Below are positions 1 through 7,771 of a DNA stretch of 44,831 nt, piece by piece. The position numbers were made by a program, and so were the translations under genes. How positions within the stretch are numbered: position 1 is the first letter of the stretch; each line of letters begins with the position of its first letter. Below the pieces are notes generated by a model. That model saw only the letters and a list, made by a program, of their open reading frames with translations, was not told where the DNA came from and made no database searches. Source of the stretch: Lentisphaeria bacterium UBA4640 (GTDB lineage: Bacteria > Verrucomicrobiota > Lentisphaeria > Victivallales > UBA1829); NCBI GenBank assembly GCA_002405835.1, contig DHMO01000027.1, positions 1 through 44,831 of the forward strand. The letters run 5' to 3'.

Positions 1-55
1 CAGAAAAAACGTTACGTAGCCTTCTGCCAGTTCGATCCGTATTCAAAGGTCTGCA

Positions 56-526
56 TCATTTTGTTTCAGTCTTATTGTTGATATCTGGATAAAATATGTT
101 GCTAATTTTGCTGTATATAAACACATTGTTTTGAGCATCAGAGAGTATTAAAAAATCATTTGCTTTTTCAAAATCATCGCGTGATAATGGCTGTCCTTTT
201 TCTTCTGAAGCACCAAATAAGCGCATTGCTGCATAATAATGATACCACCCTTCTTTTTTATCTAAAATTACACATCGAAAATCCATAAATAGATATGGGA
301 CGTATTGATGGTTTCTATATCGCCCGAACAGCTTCAAATATAAAGTATATGGATCTTTTTCATTATACTCCTTTGAAAGAGCTAAAATTCTTTTCATATT
401 GTTTTGAGTGCGTTCAAATAAATTTCTTTCAGTATTACGCCTTACTTTATATCTTTCAAAAACGAGAAAGACTGTTGGCAAGGCAACCAATAAAACAATG
501 ATAATCAAAAATTTTTTTTTGTTCAT
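56..526 (-). CDS. Small membrane-anchored protein of unknown function
   Basis: I do not recognise this protein. It has a lysine-rich N-terminus (MNKKKF) followed by one hydrophobic segment at about residues 5-23, so it is probably anchored in the inner membrane with the remaining ~130 residues outside. The rest is rich in Tyr, Phe, Asn and Lys with no motif I can name. I chose the ATG at 526 because the membrane segment begins right after it; a TTG at 544 would add six residues. A GGGA lies about nine bases upstream, a weak ribosome site. The gene and its flanks are clearly richer in A/T than the rest of the window, which suggests recent acquisition or weak selection. It is the last minus-strand gene after the binding-protein gene, separated by ~257 bases. 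Confidence 0.55.
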   Translation of the reverse strand: MNKKKFLIIIVLLVALPTVFLVFERYKVRRNTERNLFERTQNNMKRILALSKEYNEKDPYTLYLKLFGRYRNHQYVPYLFMDFRCVILDKKEGWYHYYAAMRLFGASEEKGQPLSRDDFEKANDFLILSDAQNNVFIYSKISNIFYPDINNKTETK

Positions 527-783
527 AAAAACATTCCCAACCAAAACTTTTCCTGTCGTGCAGCTAATTACCTTCTTCTGTAACCAATAGCACGAACAAT
601 CCGATTTTTCAAGCGAGATTACTCAAATATATGCAATTTAAGAAATGTCATCATAGTTGCAAAACGGTATAAATTAATGCTGGAACAATAATCCGCCAGA
701 AGCAAATATGCGAATTTCTCGAACGTTATAAAAAAAACAGAAGCCTAAAATATTTTCTTGAATAGTTAAGAGTAAATAGTTCT
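527..783. other. AT-rich intergenic stretch
   Basis: These 257 bases between the binding-protein gene and the small membrane protein hold no ORF, RNA gene or clear terminator that I can support. Composition is strongly A/T, like the downstream orphan gene and unlike the GC-rich genes upstream. Confidence 0.5.
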
Positions 784-1683
784 TTATTTCCCGTAAAGCA
801 GGTTTTCCGCACAGCGAAAGGCTTCGGGGAAACGGCGGTTCGGTTTGTATTGAAACAAATCAGAGGGAAGAATGTGCAGACGGTTCGTCCGGACGGCTTT
901 CAGATTCCGCATCGAAGGATTCTCCTGAAATTTGCGGAGAGCTTCACGGTTCAATGCGTCGGATTTCGCTCCGGGAACCAGAAAAATACAATCGGGATCC
1001 TTCAGCAAAAGCTCCTCCGGACTGAATGATATCCGTTCCGCACGGGCAATGGAACCTGTTGAATTCAGAATGTTGCGGCCGCCAAGAGCAGTGAAAATAT
1101 AGGCGGCATGGGCGCGGTTCGTCTCCGCCCGGAACTCCGCTCCGTTGAAAAACAGAACAAGAAAACTCGGTCCCTTCCGTCCGGAACAACGGCGAATGAT
1201 CAAGTCGACTTCTTTTTGCACTTTTTCGCAAACGCTTGAAGCGGAACGGGTTGCAAGAATGGAAGAAAATATCCCGGCGATTCGCGCATAATCGGAATAA
1301 TTGTCGTACTTCAGATGCAGCACTTCAATTCCCGATTTCCGGAGCAGTTCACCGAACGCCCGGTGACGGCCGGTCATGCCGCTCAGAATCACAAGATCCG
1401 GTTTCAGACGGACAACCGCTTCCATGTTCGGGTGCATGTAACTGCCGACGCGCGGCACATTCTCCAGCCCGGGAGGAAGAGGCTCAGCTTTGCGCGGAGT
1501 ATGCATTCCGGCAGGGAAACCGCCGCAATCCAGCCAGATTTCCAACAGGGAGGGATAGCAAATCACCGTTCGTGCAGGCGAAGTTGTCACCTTCTGAACC
1601 TCGCCGAATGCATCCACGACCGGAATTTCTGCGGCGGAAAGCGAAAGCGTCAAGACAGAAAAAAGAAGCGGGAAAAATTTCAT
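784..1683 (-). CDS. ABC transporter substrate-binding protein (BtuF/FepB-like)
   Basis: The 299-residue protein has a signal peptide (MKFFPLLFSVLTLSLSAAE). It is followed by the two-lobed fold of the periplasmic binding protein family used for iron-siderophore, haem or cobalamin uptake. Family hallmarks visible are RVGSYMHPNMEAVVRLKPDLVILSG around residues 78-100 (lobe 1, strand before the hinge helix), a long central helix region, and the second-lobe stretch SFSPEELLLKDPDCIFLVPG around 215-235. No permease or ATPase gene lies nearby, so it must partner with a system elsewhere or serve another role. Its ATG overlaps the stop of the upstream gene, implying translational coupling. The ligand cannot be read from the sequence. 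Confidence 0.8.
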   Translation of the reverse strand: MKFFPLLFSVLTLSLSAAEIPVVDAFGEVQKVTTSPARTVICYPSLLEIWLDCGGFPAGMHTPRKAEPLPPGLENVPRVGSYMHPNMEAVVRLKPDLVILSGMTGRHRAFGELLRKSGIEVLHLKYDNYSDYARIAGIFSSILATRSASSVCEKVQKEVDLIIRRCSGRKGPSFLVLFFNGAEFRAETNRAHAAYIFTALGGRNILNSTGSIARAERISFSPEELLLKDPDCIFLVPGAKSDALNREALRKFQENPSMRNLKAVRTNRLHILPSDLFQYKPNRRFPEAFRCAENLLYGK

Positions 1684-2615
1684 TTATCGTTCAGTTTCCG
1701 GAAACCGCGGCGATGCGGCGGGCGGCGGAACTGCACATTGCCATTCGAAGCAATACCGATTCCGTGGGCAAAAAGAACATCATTCAGCGAAGACGCCGCG
1801 ATATTCTGGGAAAGATGAATCATATTCTCCTGCGGACATTCCACACGGTCAGCAGGTTTGGCAACGGTGATTTTGAGCTTGCGTGAAACATAGAGGAGTC
1901 CCCAGCCCTGCGCGACTTCTTCCGGTTTCAGAAGACCTTCCGGAACGGCAAGATAGAGTTCATTTGCGACATTCGCGCGACGGAGGCGCTCAAAACGGCT
2001 GCCCTGATACAGCGCCGTTTCATAGTTGCGAATCCGTCCAAGACATTCTTTGTAAGCAGGATTCACGGTTTCCTCGTAATCCCAGTATTCAATTTCCGGA
2101 AAGAGGACGCCGGTATCCAGCAGATGCGGTTCCGTGCGGCGGATTTCCGCTTCAATCTCCTTCTGGAGCTCCCGTTCACGGCGCAATTCCGCGGCGATCT
2201 CCTCGGGTGTGGAACATTCCGGCCAGCAGGAGAGACGCGTGGTGCGCGTTTCAATAAGAACTGTCTTTTCCGGCTGGAGAAGACGTCTTTTTTTGGGAGC
2301 GGACCAGAAAGCGGCGGCATCCGCGCAGTATTTTGCGATACGGGTCGGGACGCGGAGAGCGGCGGCGGTAGGTCTGGCCGCAACGAGCCAGCCGAGCGCG
2401 GCAAATTGAAGATCTTTCAGAGAAAGTTCGGAAGATTTTTCTTTTTTTGCATCAGACGGCTGTTCCGGAAGCGGTTCAGGTTCCTCCGGGACGGGCGGCT
2501 GCGGCAAAACGGGTTCAAGAAAAGAATCCGCGGGGAACTGGTCCCCGCGGATTTCGGAATCATCAGGTTCCGCAAAGTCGAAATTCAACTGCAATTCTGT
2601 ATATTCTTCAGACAT
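1680..2615 (-). CDS. Unknown protein with MmcB/Vsr-like nuclease C-terminus
   Basis: This is a 311-residue cytoplasmic protein. Residues 1-65 are acidic and proline-rich and look disordered. Residues ~65-100 form a mostly hydrophobic or alanine-rich helix pair. The C-terminal half contains ANELYLAVPEGLL followed by KPEEVAQGWGLLYV. This is very like the end of the PD-(D/E)XK domain of MmcB/Vsr-type DNA repair proteins, where such a phrase follows the catalytic core. A clear D...ExK motif is not obvious here, so activity is uncertain. The gene starts 33 bases after the rpsA stop and its 3' end overlaps the binding-protein gene by four bases, so all three may share the rpsA transcript. An AGAAGGA ribosome site precedes the ATG. 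The nuclease assignment is an inference. Confidence 0.55.
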   Translation of the reverse strand: MSEEYTELQLNFDFAEPDDSEIRGDQFPADSFLEPVLPQPPVPEEPEPLPEQPSDAKKEKSSELSLKDLQFAALGWLVAARPTAAALRVPTRIAKYCADAAAFWSAPKKRRLLQPEKTVLIETRTTRLSCWPECSTPEEIAAELRRERELQKEIEAEIRRTEPHLLDTGVLFPEIEYWDYEETVNPAYKECLGRIRNYETALYQGSRFERLRRANVANELYLAVPEGLLKPEEVAQGWGLLYVSRKLKITVAKPADRVECPQENMIHLSQNIAASSLNDVLFAHGIGIASNGNVQFRRPPHRRGFRKLNDK

Positions 2616-2648
2616 TACAACGGAAATCCTTCTCTGCGGCAGACGATG

Positions 2649-4406
2649 TTACTTGCTTTCCTTCATGACATCGAGGCTGTCGAGGCTGTCGCCGATAACC
2701 TGTCCCATGTCACCGAGAGCTTCGCCCGGCTTGAGAGCAGCGGAAACTTCCTCGCTTGCAGCCTTGAGATCCTCTTCGGAGAATCCTTCGTCGAGAGCCT
2801 TGATGGAGAGACCGATACGGCGTTCATCGCGGTCGATCTTGATGACGCGGGCTTCGATTTCCTGGCCGAGGGAGAGTTTGTCTTTGACCTTCTCAACACG
2901 ATCCTTGCTGATCTGGGAGATGTGAACCAGACCGTCGATCTTGTGGGAGAGCTCGATGAATGCGCCGAACGCGGTGATCTTGGTGACCTTGCCGGAAACG
3001 ACGTCGCCGATCTTGTAGAGATCGTTGATGTTCGCCCAGGGATCCTCTTCGATCTGCTTGAGACCGAGGGAGATGCGCTGCTGCTGCGGGTCGATGTCGA
3101 GAATGACGGCTTCGACTTCATCGCCGACTTTGAGCATTTCGTTCGGGTTGTTGATCTTGCGGGTCCAGGACATATCGGAGACGTGGATCATGCCGTCGAT
3201 GTCGTTTTCGATTTCGACGAACGCGCCGTAGCTGGTCATGTTGCGGACTTTGCCTTTGATGCGGCTTCCGGCCGGGTACTTCTCAGCGAGGACTTCCCAC
3301 GGATTGCGGGTCTTCTGACGGAGACCGAGGGAGATCTTCTTGCCTTCCTTGTCGATGTCGAGGACGACGGCTTCGACTTCTTCGCCAACGCTGACGATAT
3401 CGCCGGCCTTGGTGACGCGCTTGGTCCAGGACATTTCGGAGACGTGGATCAGACCTTCGACGCCCTGTTCGATTTCAACGAACGCGCCGTAGGGCATGAT
3501 GTTGACGATGCGGCCCTTGACGGTGGAGCCGACCGGGTACTTGGTCTCGACTTCGTCCCACGGATTTTTGGTCTTCTGCTTGAGACCGAGGGAGACGCGC
3601 TCCTTGTCGTAGTCGATGTCGAGGATCATCACTTCGACTTCCTGTCCGATTTCGAGCATTTCGCTCGGGTGGGAGATGCGTCCCCAGGACATGTCGGTGA
3701 TGTGGAGGAGACCGTCTATGCCGCCGAGGTCGATGAACGCGCCGAAGTCGGTGATGTTCTTCACGACGCCCTTGCGGATCTGGTTGACTTCCATATCTTT
3801 AAGCAGCTGCGAGCGGCGATCCTTGCGGGAAGCCTCGAGGAGTTCGCGGCGGGAAACGACGATGTTTCTGCGCTCCTGGTTGATCTTGAGGATCTTGAAC
3901 TCGTACTCTTTGCCGATGAAATCGTCCATGTTCTTGACCGGGCCGATATCGATCTGGGAACCGGGGAGGAATGCCTCGACGCCGTTGAGATCGATGATGA
4001 TGCCGCCTTTGACGCGGTGCTTCATCAGACCGGTGATTACGCTGCCTTCGCCATATTCGCTGGTGATTTTGTTCCAGGACTTGATGAAGTTCGCCTTCTG
4101 GAGGCTGATTCCGGGCATGCTGTTCTCGTTTTCAATTTCTTCGAGATAGACGTCCACCTGGTCGCCGACCTTGACATCCGCCCAGTTGCGGAATTCCGCG
4201 GCGGGGATGAAACCTTCCGCCTTGTAGCCGATGTCTACGAGAGCGCCGTCGTTTCTCTTCTCGACGATTTTTCCCGGGACGATGGAATTCTCGACGAATT
4301 CGTTCTTCTGCTCATTTGCGAGCAGGGCGTCCATGGAGACGTTGTCTGTGCTGAGATCGACGTAGCTTTTGATCTCTTTCGGTGCGGTTGCTGCTGTTGT
4401 GCTCAT
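2649..4406 (-). CDS. rpsA: 30S ribosomal protein S1
   Basis: The 585-residue protein is built from six S1 (OB-fold) RNA-binding repeats at roughly residues 40-105, 122-187, 208-276, 293-363, 380-450 and 467-535, followed by an acidic tail. Repeats 3-6 show the canonical pattern G.V..I..FGAF(V/I)....G.(D/E)GL(L/I)H(V/I)(S/T)(D/E)MSW. This is the full six-domain S1 that unfolds mRNA and promotes initiation on the 30S subunit. The start MSTTAATAPKE at 4406 is preferred to an upstream codon at 4454, because the extra residues are a lysine-rich tail encoded by A-rich leader sequence. The leader just before the ATG is A-rich with no Shine-Dalgarno, as is common for S1 genes. A dedicated promoter lies at 4487-4514. 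Confidence 0.97.
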   Translation of the reverse strand: MSTTAATAPKEIKSYVDLSTDNVSMDALLANEQKNEFVENSIVPGKIVEKRNDGALVDIGYKAEGFIPAAEFRNWADVKVGDQVDVYLEEIENENSMPGISLQKANFIKSWNKITSEYGEGSVITGLMKHRVKGGIIIDLNGVEAFLPGSQIDIGPVKNMDDFIGKEYEFKILKINQERRNIVVSRRELLEASRKDRRSQLLKDMEVNQIRKGVVKNITDFGAFIDLGGIDGLLHITDMSWGRISHPSEMLEIGQEVEVMILDIDYDKERVSLGLKQKTKNPWDEVETKYPVGSTVKGRIVNIMPYGAFVEIEQGVEGLIHVSEMSWTKRVTKAGDIVSVGEEVEAVVLDIDKEGKKISLGLRQKTRNPWEVLAEKYPAGSRIKGKVRNMTSYGAFVEIENDIDGMIHVSDMSWTRKINNPNEMLKVGDEVEAVILDIDPQQQRISLGLKQIEEDPWANINDLYKIGDVVSGKVTKITAFGAFIELSHKIDGLVHISQISKDRVEKVKDKLSLGQEIEARVIKIDRDERRIGLSIKALDEGFSEEDLKAASEEVSAALKPGEALGDMGQVIGDSLDSLDVMKESK

Positions 4407-4486
4407 TTTTTTCTTGTTTTTCTTTTGGTTTACGATTTTTTCCGTACGATGCACTCACGCCGGTTGCATGAGGGCATTAAGATGGC

Positions 4487-4514
4487 AATATACTCTTGAA
4501 TGATAAAAATTCAA
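4487..4514 (-). promoter_or_regulatory. rpsA promoter with embedded palindrome
   Basis: Read on the minus strand, a TTGAAT -35 box (4509-4514) is separated by 16 bases from a TATATT -10 box (4487-4492), giving a leader of about 75 bases before the rpsA ATG. A perfect inverted repeat TCTTGAAT-N7-ATTCAAGA (4494-4516) covers the -35 box and the spacer. It could be an operator. It is not followed by a T-run, so it does not look like a terminator of the upstream gene. Confidence 0.6.
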
Positions 4515-4549
4515 GAGCGGAAATGCGGATTCTCCGAATTTTTCAGGAA

Positions 4550-4756
4550 TTACTCCCGCTCCCGCGCCTGGGAATACATGTGCTCCATGAACTCCCGGAA
4601 GGTAAATTCATAACCGAGTTTTCCCGCGAAGTTGATGAACGCGTCAATCACGTCTTCCTGCTTCTCATAAATTTCCCGGAACGACATTGCCTTGCGGCGC
4701 AGTTCCGGATCGCGCTCCAGATGCGCATAAAAAAGCACGATATTTTCCTTGCTCAT
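4550..4756 (-). CDS. Nif11-like small protein
   Basis: The 68-residue protein resembles the Nif11 domain. It opens with MSKENIVLFYAHLERDPELR, the usual S.E....F...L..D..L pattern, continues with an amphipathic helix (EDVIDAFINFAGKLGYEF), and ends with TFREFMEHM, like the family's (F/Y).FT..E. Nif11 domains occur as small proteins of unknown role and as leader peptides of some RiPP precursors. Here no Gly-Gly site or core follows, so it is leader-only. Its ATG overlaps the stop of the U32 gene (ATGA) and an AAAGGAG ribosome site lies inside that gene, so the two are translated together. Function is unknown; an interaction with the U32 enzyme is only a guess from the coupling. Confidence 0.7.
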   Translation of the reverse strand: MSKENIVLFYAHLERDPELRRKAMSFREIYEKQEDVIDAFINFAGKLGYEFTFREFMEHMYSQARERE

Positions 4757-5994
4757 GAACGGCTCCTTTCAATCAGTTTGTAAACTTTGTCATTTGCACG
4801 CAGACGGACGGGAGAGAGGAATGTGACATTCATCCCCTTCTTTGCCGGATTGACCGCGGCGCCGTCAAGAAGATACTCATCCACTTTCAGCTCCTGCGCC
4901 CCCGTGGTGTCGCCCGTAACGAGAATGCGGCCGCCGGGAACGAGTTCACCGGAGGTCATCTGCAGCTCCGCCACCTCAGGCTTCTTGTAATAGTTGACGA
5001 TGCGGCCGACGAATTCCTTGCGCACGGTCGCCTGACTGTCGCCGCACGCCGCCCACTCGCCGAGCCTGTTGCCGAGATAGTAGCCGCCCTTCCAGAAGCC
5101 GCGGTTGAAGACGGAAGCCAGTTCCTCCTCCCATTTTGCGAGCTGTTCGGAACGCAGCGGTTCGCCGCGCAGCCACTGGTCGAGCGCGGCGCGGTAAACC
5201 CGCACCACATGCGCCACATAATCGGCGGAGCGTCCGCGTCCCTCGATTTTGAGAACCGATACGCCGCTTTCGAGAATCCTGTCGAAAAATTCAAGCGTGC
5301 AGAGGTCGCGCGGCGACATGACATAGCGGTTGTCGATATTGAACTCCGTACCGGTTTCCGTATCGCGGACCGTATAGGAGCGGCGGCAGTTCTGAAAACA
5401 TGCGCCGCGGTTGGCGGAGGAGTTGTAGGCGGCAAGACTCATCCCGCATTTACCGGAAACCGCCACGCAGAGCGCTCCATGAATGAAGATTTCCACCTTG
5501 ACCAGCTCTCCCGAGGGACCGCAGATTTTTTCCTCGCGGATAGTCCGGCAGATATGCGCGATCTGGTCAAGCGAGAGTTCCCGCGCAAGCACCACAACGT
5601 CCGCAAACTGCGAATAGAAACGCACGGTTTCGGTATTGGCAATATTCGCCTGAACGGAGAGATGCACGGGAAGTTCCATTGAGCGAGCAATCCGCATGAC
5701 CGCCGGATCGGTGGCGATCACCGCATCAATCCGCGCCTCTTTTGCGCGGCGGCAGAGCTCCCGGACCTCCTCAAGCTCCGAATCAAATATGATGGTGTTG
5801 ACCGCAAGCCACGCTTTTGCGTTGCGTGCATGACTCCGCGCCGCGACTTCCGGCAGGTCGTCCACTGTAAAATTAACCGTTGCATTCGAGCGCATATTGA
5901 GCTTGCCGACGCCGAAATAAACAGCATCCGCGCCGTTCTGCAGCCCGGCTTCCAGCGATTCATAGCTCCCCGCGGGAGCAAGAAGTAATGGCAT
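4753..5994 (-). CDS. Peptidase U32-family protein (TrhP/YegQ-like)
   Basis: The 413-residue protein has the U32 TIM-barrel start (LLAPAGSYESLEAGLQNGADAVYFG) and the U32 signature EIFIHGALCVAVSGKCGMS at about residues 168-186. The signature cysteines plus GACFQNCRRSY supply the usual four Fe-S ligands. A small beta-barrel C-terminal domain (about 320-405, including KKGMNVTFLSPVRLRANDKVY) is like that of TrhP. Although named peptidases, characterised members make hydroxyl groups on RNA or ubiquinone: TrhP for tRNA U34, RlhA for 23S rRNA and UbiU/UbiV for ubiquinone. The TrhP-like plan suggests tRNA 5-hydroxyuridine synthesis, but the subfamily is not certain. It has a good ribosome site (AAAGGA) and is coupled to the Nif11-like gene downstream. 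Confidence 0.85.
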   Translation of the reverse strand: MPLLLAPAGSYESLEAGLQNGADAVYFGVGKLNMRSNATVNFTVDDLPEVAARSHARNAKAWLAVNTIIFDSELEEVRELCRRAKEARIDAVIATDPAVMRIARSMELPVHLSVQANIANTETVRFYSQFADVVVLARELSLDQIAHICRTIREEKICGPSGELVKVEIFIHGALCVAVSGKCGMSLAAYNSSANRGACFQNCRRSYTVRDTETGTEFNIDNRYVMSPRDLCTLEFFDRILESGVSVLKIEGRGRSADYVAHVVRVYRAALDQWLRGEPLRSEQLAKWEEELASVFNRGFWKGGYYLGNRLGEWAACGDSQATVRKEFVGRIVNYYKKPEVAELQMTSGELVPGGRILVTGDTTGAQELKVDEYLLDGAAVNPAKKGMNVTFLSPVRLRANDKVYKLIERSRS

Positions 5995-6018
5995 GATAAA
6001 TCCTTTCTTTTCCCCGAT

Positions 6019-6046
6019 AATGTAATATAGATTTCCGTTTTTTCAA
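6019..6046 (-). promoter_or_regulatory. Candidate promoter of the U32/Nif11 pair
   Basis: On the minus strand TTGAAA (6041-6046) and TACATT (6019-6024) are spaced by 16 bases, ending about 25 bases before the U32 ATG at 5994. This is a moderate match only. Confidence 0.4.
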
Positions 6047-6111
6047 CAAACGGAGTGGAATATTGAAAGAAATCGGTTATATTGTCGAGCACAAAGTATA
6101 AGGATAAATTT

Positions 6112-6699
6112 ATGGAAGTCTGCAAATTCACGGAATCGCTTCTGGATCAGGGCGGAGACGCCGCGCTGGAACTCTGGAAGGGCGAAATGCCCGTTCCGCA
6201 GGGAATGGAACGCACGCTCTATCACTTCCTGGTCCGCTACTATTACATACCGGAATCCGAATACAATTTTGCCGTGCTTGACGAAGGACGTCTCCGCGGC
6301 TTTCTGCTCGCCGCCCCCGCAACAATGCCGGAAAGTCACGAATCCGCACGGGAATGGGTTCTGCCGCGTCTGGCGGACGAAGCGCAGAAATCCTTCTTTG
6401 CGGAATACTGGGGGTATGTCAACAGCAACAGCGCCGCGGAAAAGCAAGCGGCGATCCCGGGCGAAGTCCTGCTCCTTCTGTTCGGAAGTCTTCAGCGCGG
6501 CTGCGGACGCCGCATGATGGAAGCGTTTGAATCGGAATGCAGGAAAAACGGTATTGCATCTTATCTGCTGTGGACGGATGAGACCTGCGATTTTGAATAT
6601 TACCGCAGAAACCGTTTTGCAGAAGTCGCGAACTTTCCCTGCGCAGCAGCCATCAAAGGGAAACACCTTGACACGTGGCTCTTCCGGAAAACATTGTGA
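6112..6699 (+). CDS. GNAT-family N-acetyltransferase
   Basis: The 195-residue cytoplasmic protein has a GNAT-like layout: a hydrophobic strand FAVLDEGRLRGFLLAAP near residues 51-67, and the acetyl-CoA loop region LFGSLQRGCGRRMMEAFESE around 128-147, with QRGCGRR in place of the usual Q/R-x-x-G-x-G/A. It ends with the closing motif-B stretch YYRRNRFAEVA near 166-176. The substrate cannot be predicted. The ATG at 6112 is chosen over an upstream codon at 6082 because AAGGA sits seven bases before it. The 3' end overlaps the apparent beginning of a truncated fucosidase frame, which is odd for unrelated genes. Confidence 0.75.
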   Translation: MEVCKFTESLLDQGGDAALELWKGEMPVPQGMERTLYHFLVRYYYIPESEYNFAVLDEGRLRGFLLAAPATMPESHESAREWVLPRLADEAQKSFFAEYWGYVNSNSAAEKQAAIPGEVLLLLFGSLQRGCGRRMMEAFESECRKNGIASYLLWTDETCDFEYYRRNRFAEVANFPCAAAIKGKHLDTWLFRKTL

Positions 6700-7769
6700 T
6701 ATTCATCGCAAAATCGGCGGGAATGCGCTACATCGTTCTGACGACGCGTCATCACGAGGGATTTTTCCTCTACGACACCTGCGGACTGAATGAATTCGAC
6801 GCCCCGCACTCCCCCGCGAAGCGTGATCTGGTCCGCGAATTCGTCGACGCCTGCCGCAAATACGGCATTGTCCCCTTCTTCTACCACACCACGCTCGACT
6901 GGTTCTGGCGGAACAAAAAAACCAACGAACTGGAGCTTGATGAATTCAATGAATACCTGGATTATCTTCGCGACTCCGTGGAAATTCTCTGCAGAAACTA
7001 CGGGAAAGTCGGAGGATTCTGGTTCGACGGCAACTGGTCGCGCCGCGGTGCAGACTGGAAGCTGGACCGGCTCTACGGGACAATCCGCAAGTATCAGCCC
7101 GAAGCAATCATCGTGGACAACACGGGCGTGCACCGTCCCGGCGAAGCCGGACATCCGGAAGTCGACGCCGTCACATTCGAAAATCAGGCGGCGCGTCCGC
7201 TGAAGCGCGACGGCTTTGCAAAGTACGCCGCCGCGGAAGTCTGTCAGCCGATGAACTGTCACTGGGGAGTCGCAAAGAACGATTTCAACTTCAAATCCCC
7301 GGCGGAGATCATCGAACTTCTCTGTCACAGCCGCGGCTGCGGAGCAAATTTTCTGCTGGATATCGGCCCTGAAGCGCAGGGCGGAATCCCCGCATACGAA
7401 CGATCCGTTCTGGAAATCGTCGGACACTGGATTTCCATTTACGGCGAATCCGTCTATGACACAAAAACCGTTTCCGGTGTGCGCTGCCAGGGACGCGACA
7501 TTCTTCTGCAGAACGGCAGCACGTTCTACTATTTTGTGTTCGATCTCGGCATTCACGGCGACTCCAATGTCACCGTGAACGTCGCCGGAATCGGTTCACG
7601 CGCCATTGACGGATTCACGCGGAAGATTGTCTCCGCCAGATGGATGGACAACGGCGAGGAGATTCAGATTTCGCAGAATCTGGAAGCCGGCATGGCGACC
7701 TTCCGCTGCACCGGCTATCCGTTCGGCAGTCACACGGTCGTCCGTGTAATCAAAATCGAAACGGTTTAA
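6675..7769 (+). pseudogene. Alpha-L-fucosidase GH29, N-terminally truncated
   Basis: The reading frame matches GH29 alpha-L-fucosidase from its second TIM-barrel strand onward: AKSAGMRYIVLTTRHHEGF, then KRDLVREFVDACRKYGI, and the nucleophile region GGFWFDGNW. The C-terminus has the retained NFLLDIGPEAQGGIP and a terminal beta domain. Complete GH29 proteins carry roughly 60-90 further residues before this point, including the substrate-binding (F/I)HWG motif, and these are missing. Homology begins around base 6700, exactly where the GNAT gene ends. There is no ribosome site; possible starts are GTG 6675 or ATG 6723. I read it as a 5'-deleted remnant or an assembly join. The downstream frame is intact with no stops, so loss is recent if real. 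No signal peptide is present. Confidence 0.7.
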
Positions 7770-7771
7770 GC

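Noticed and set aside
2124..4499. A 791-residue plus-strand open frame
   Set aside because: It lies antisense to rpsA and its neighbour. Its repeated acidic blocks mirror the S1 repeats and it has no ribosome site or recognisable domain.
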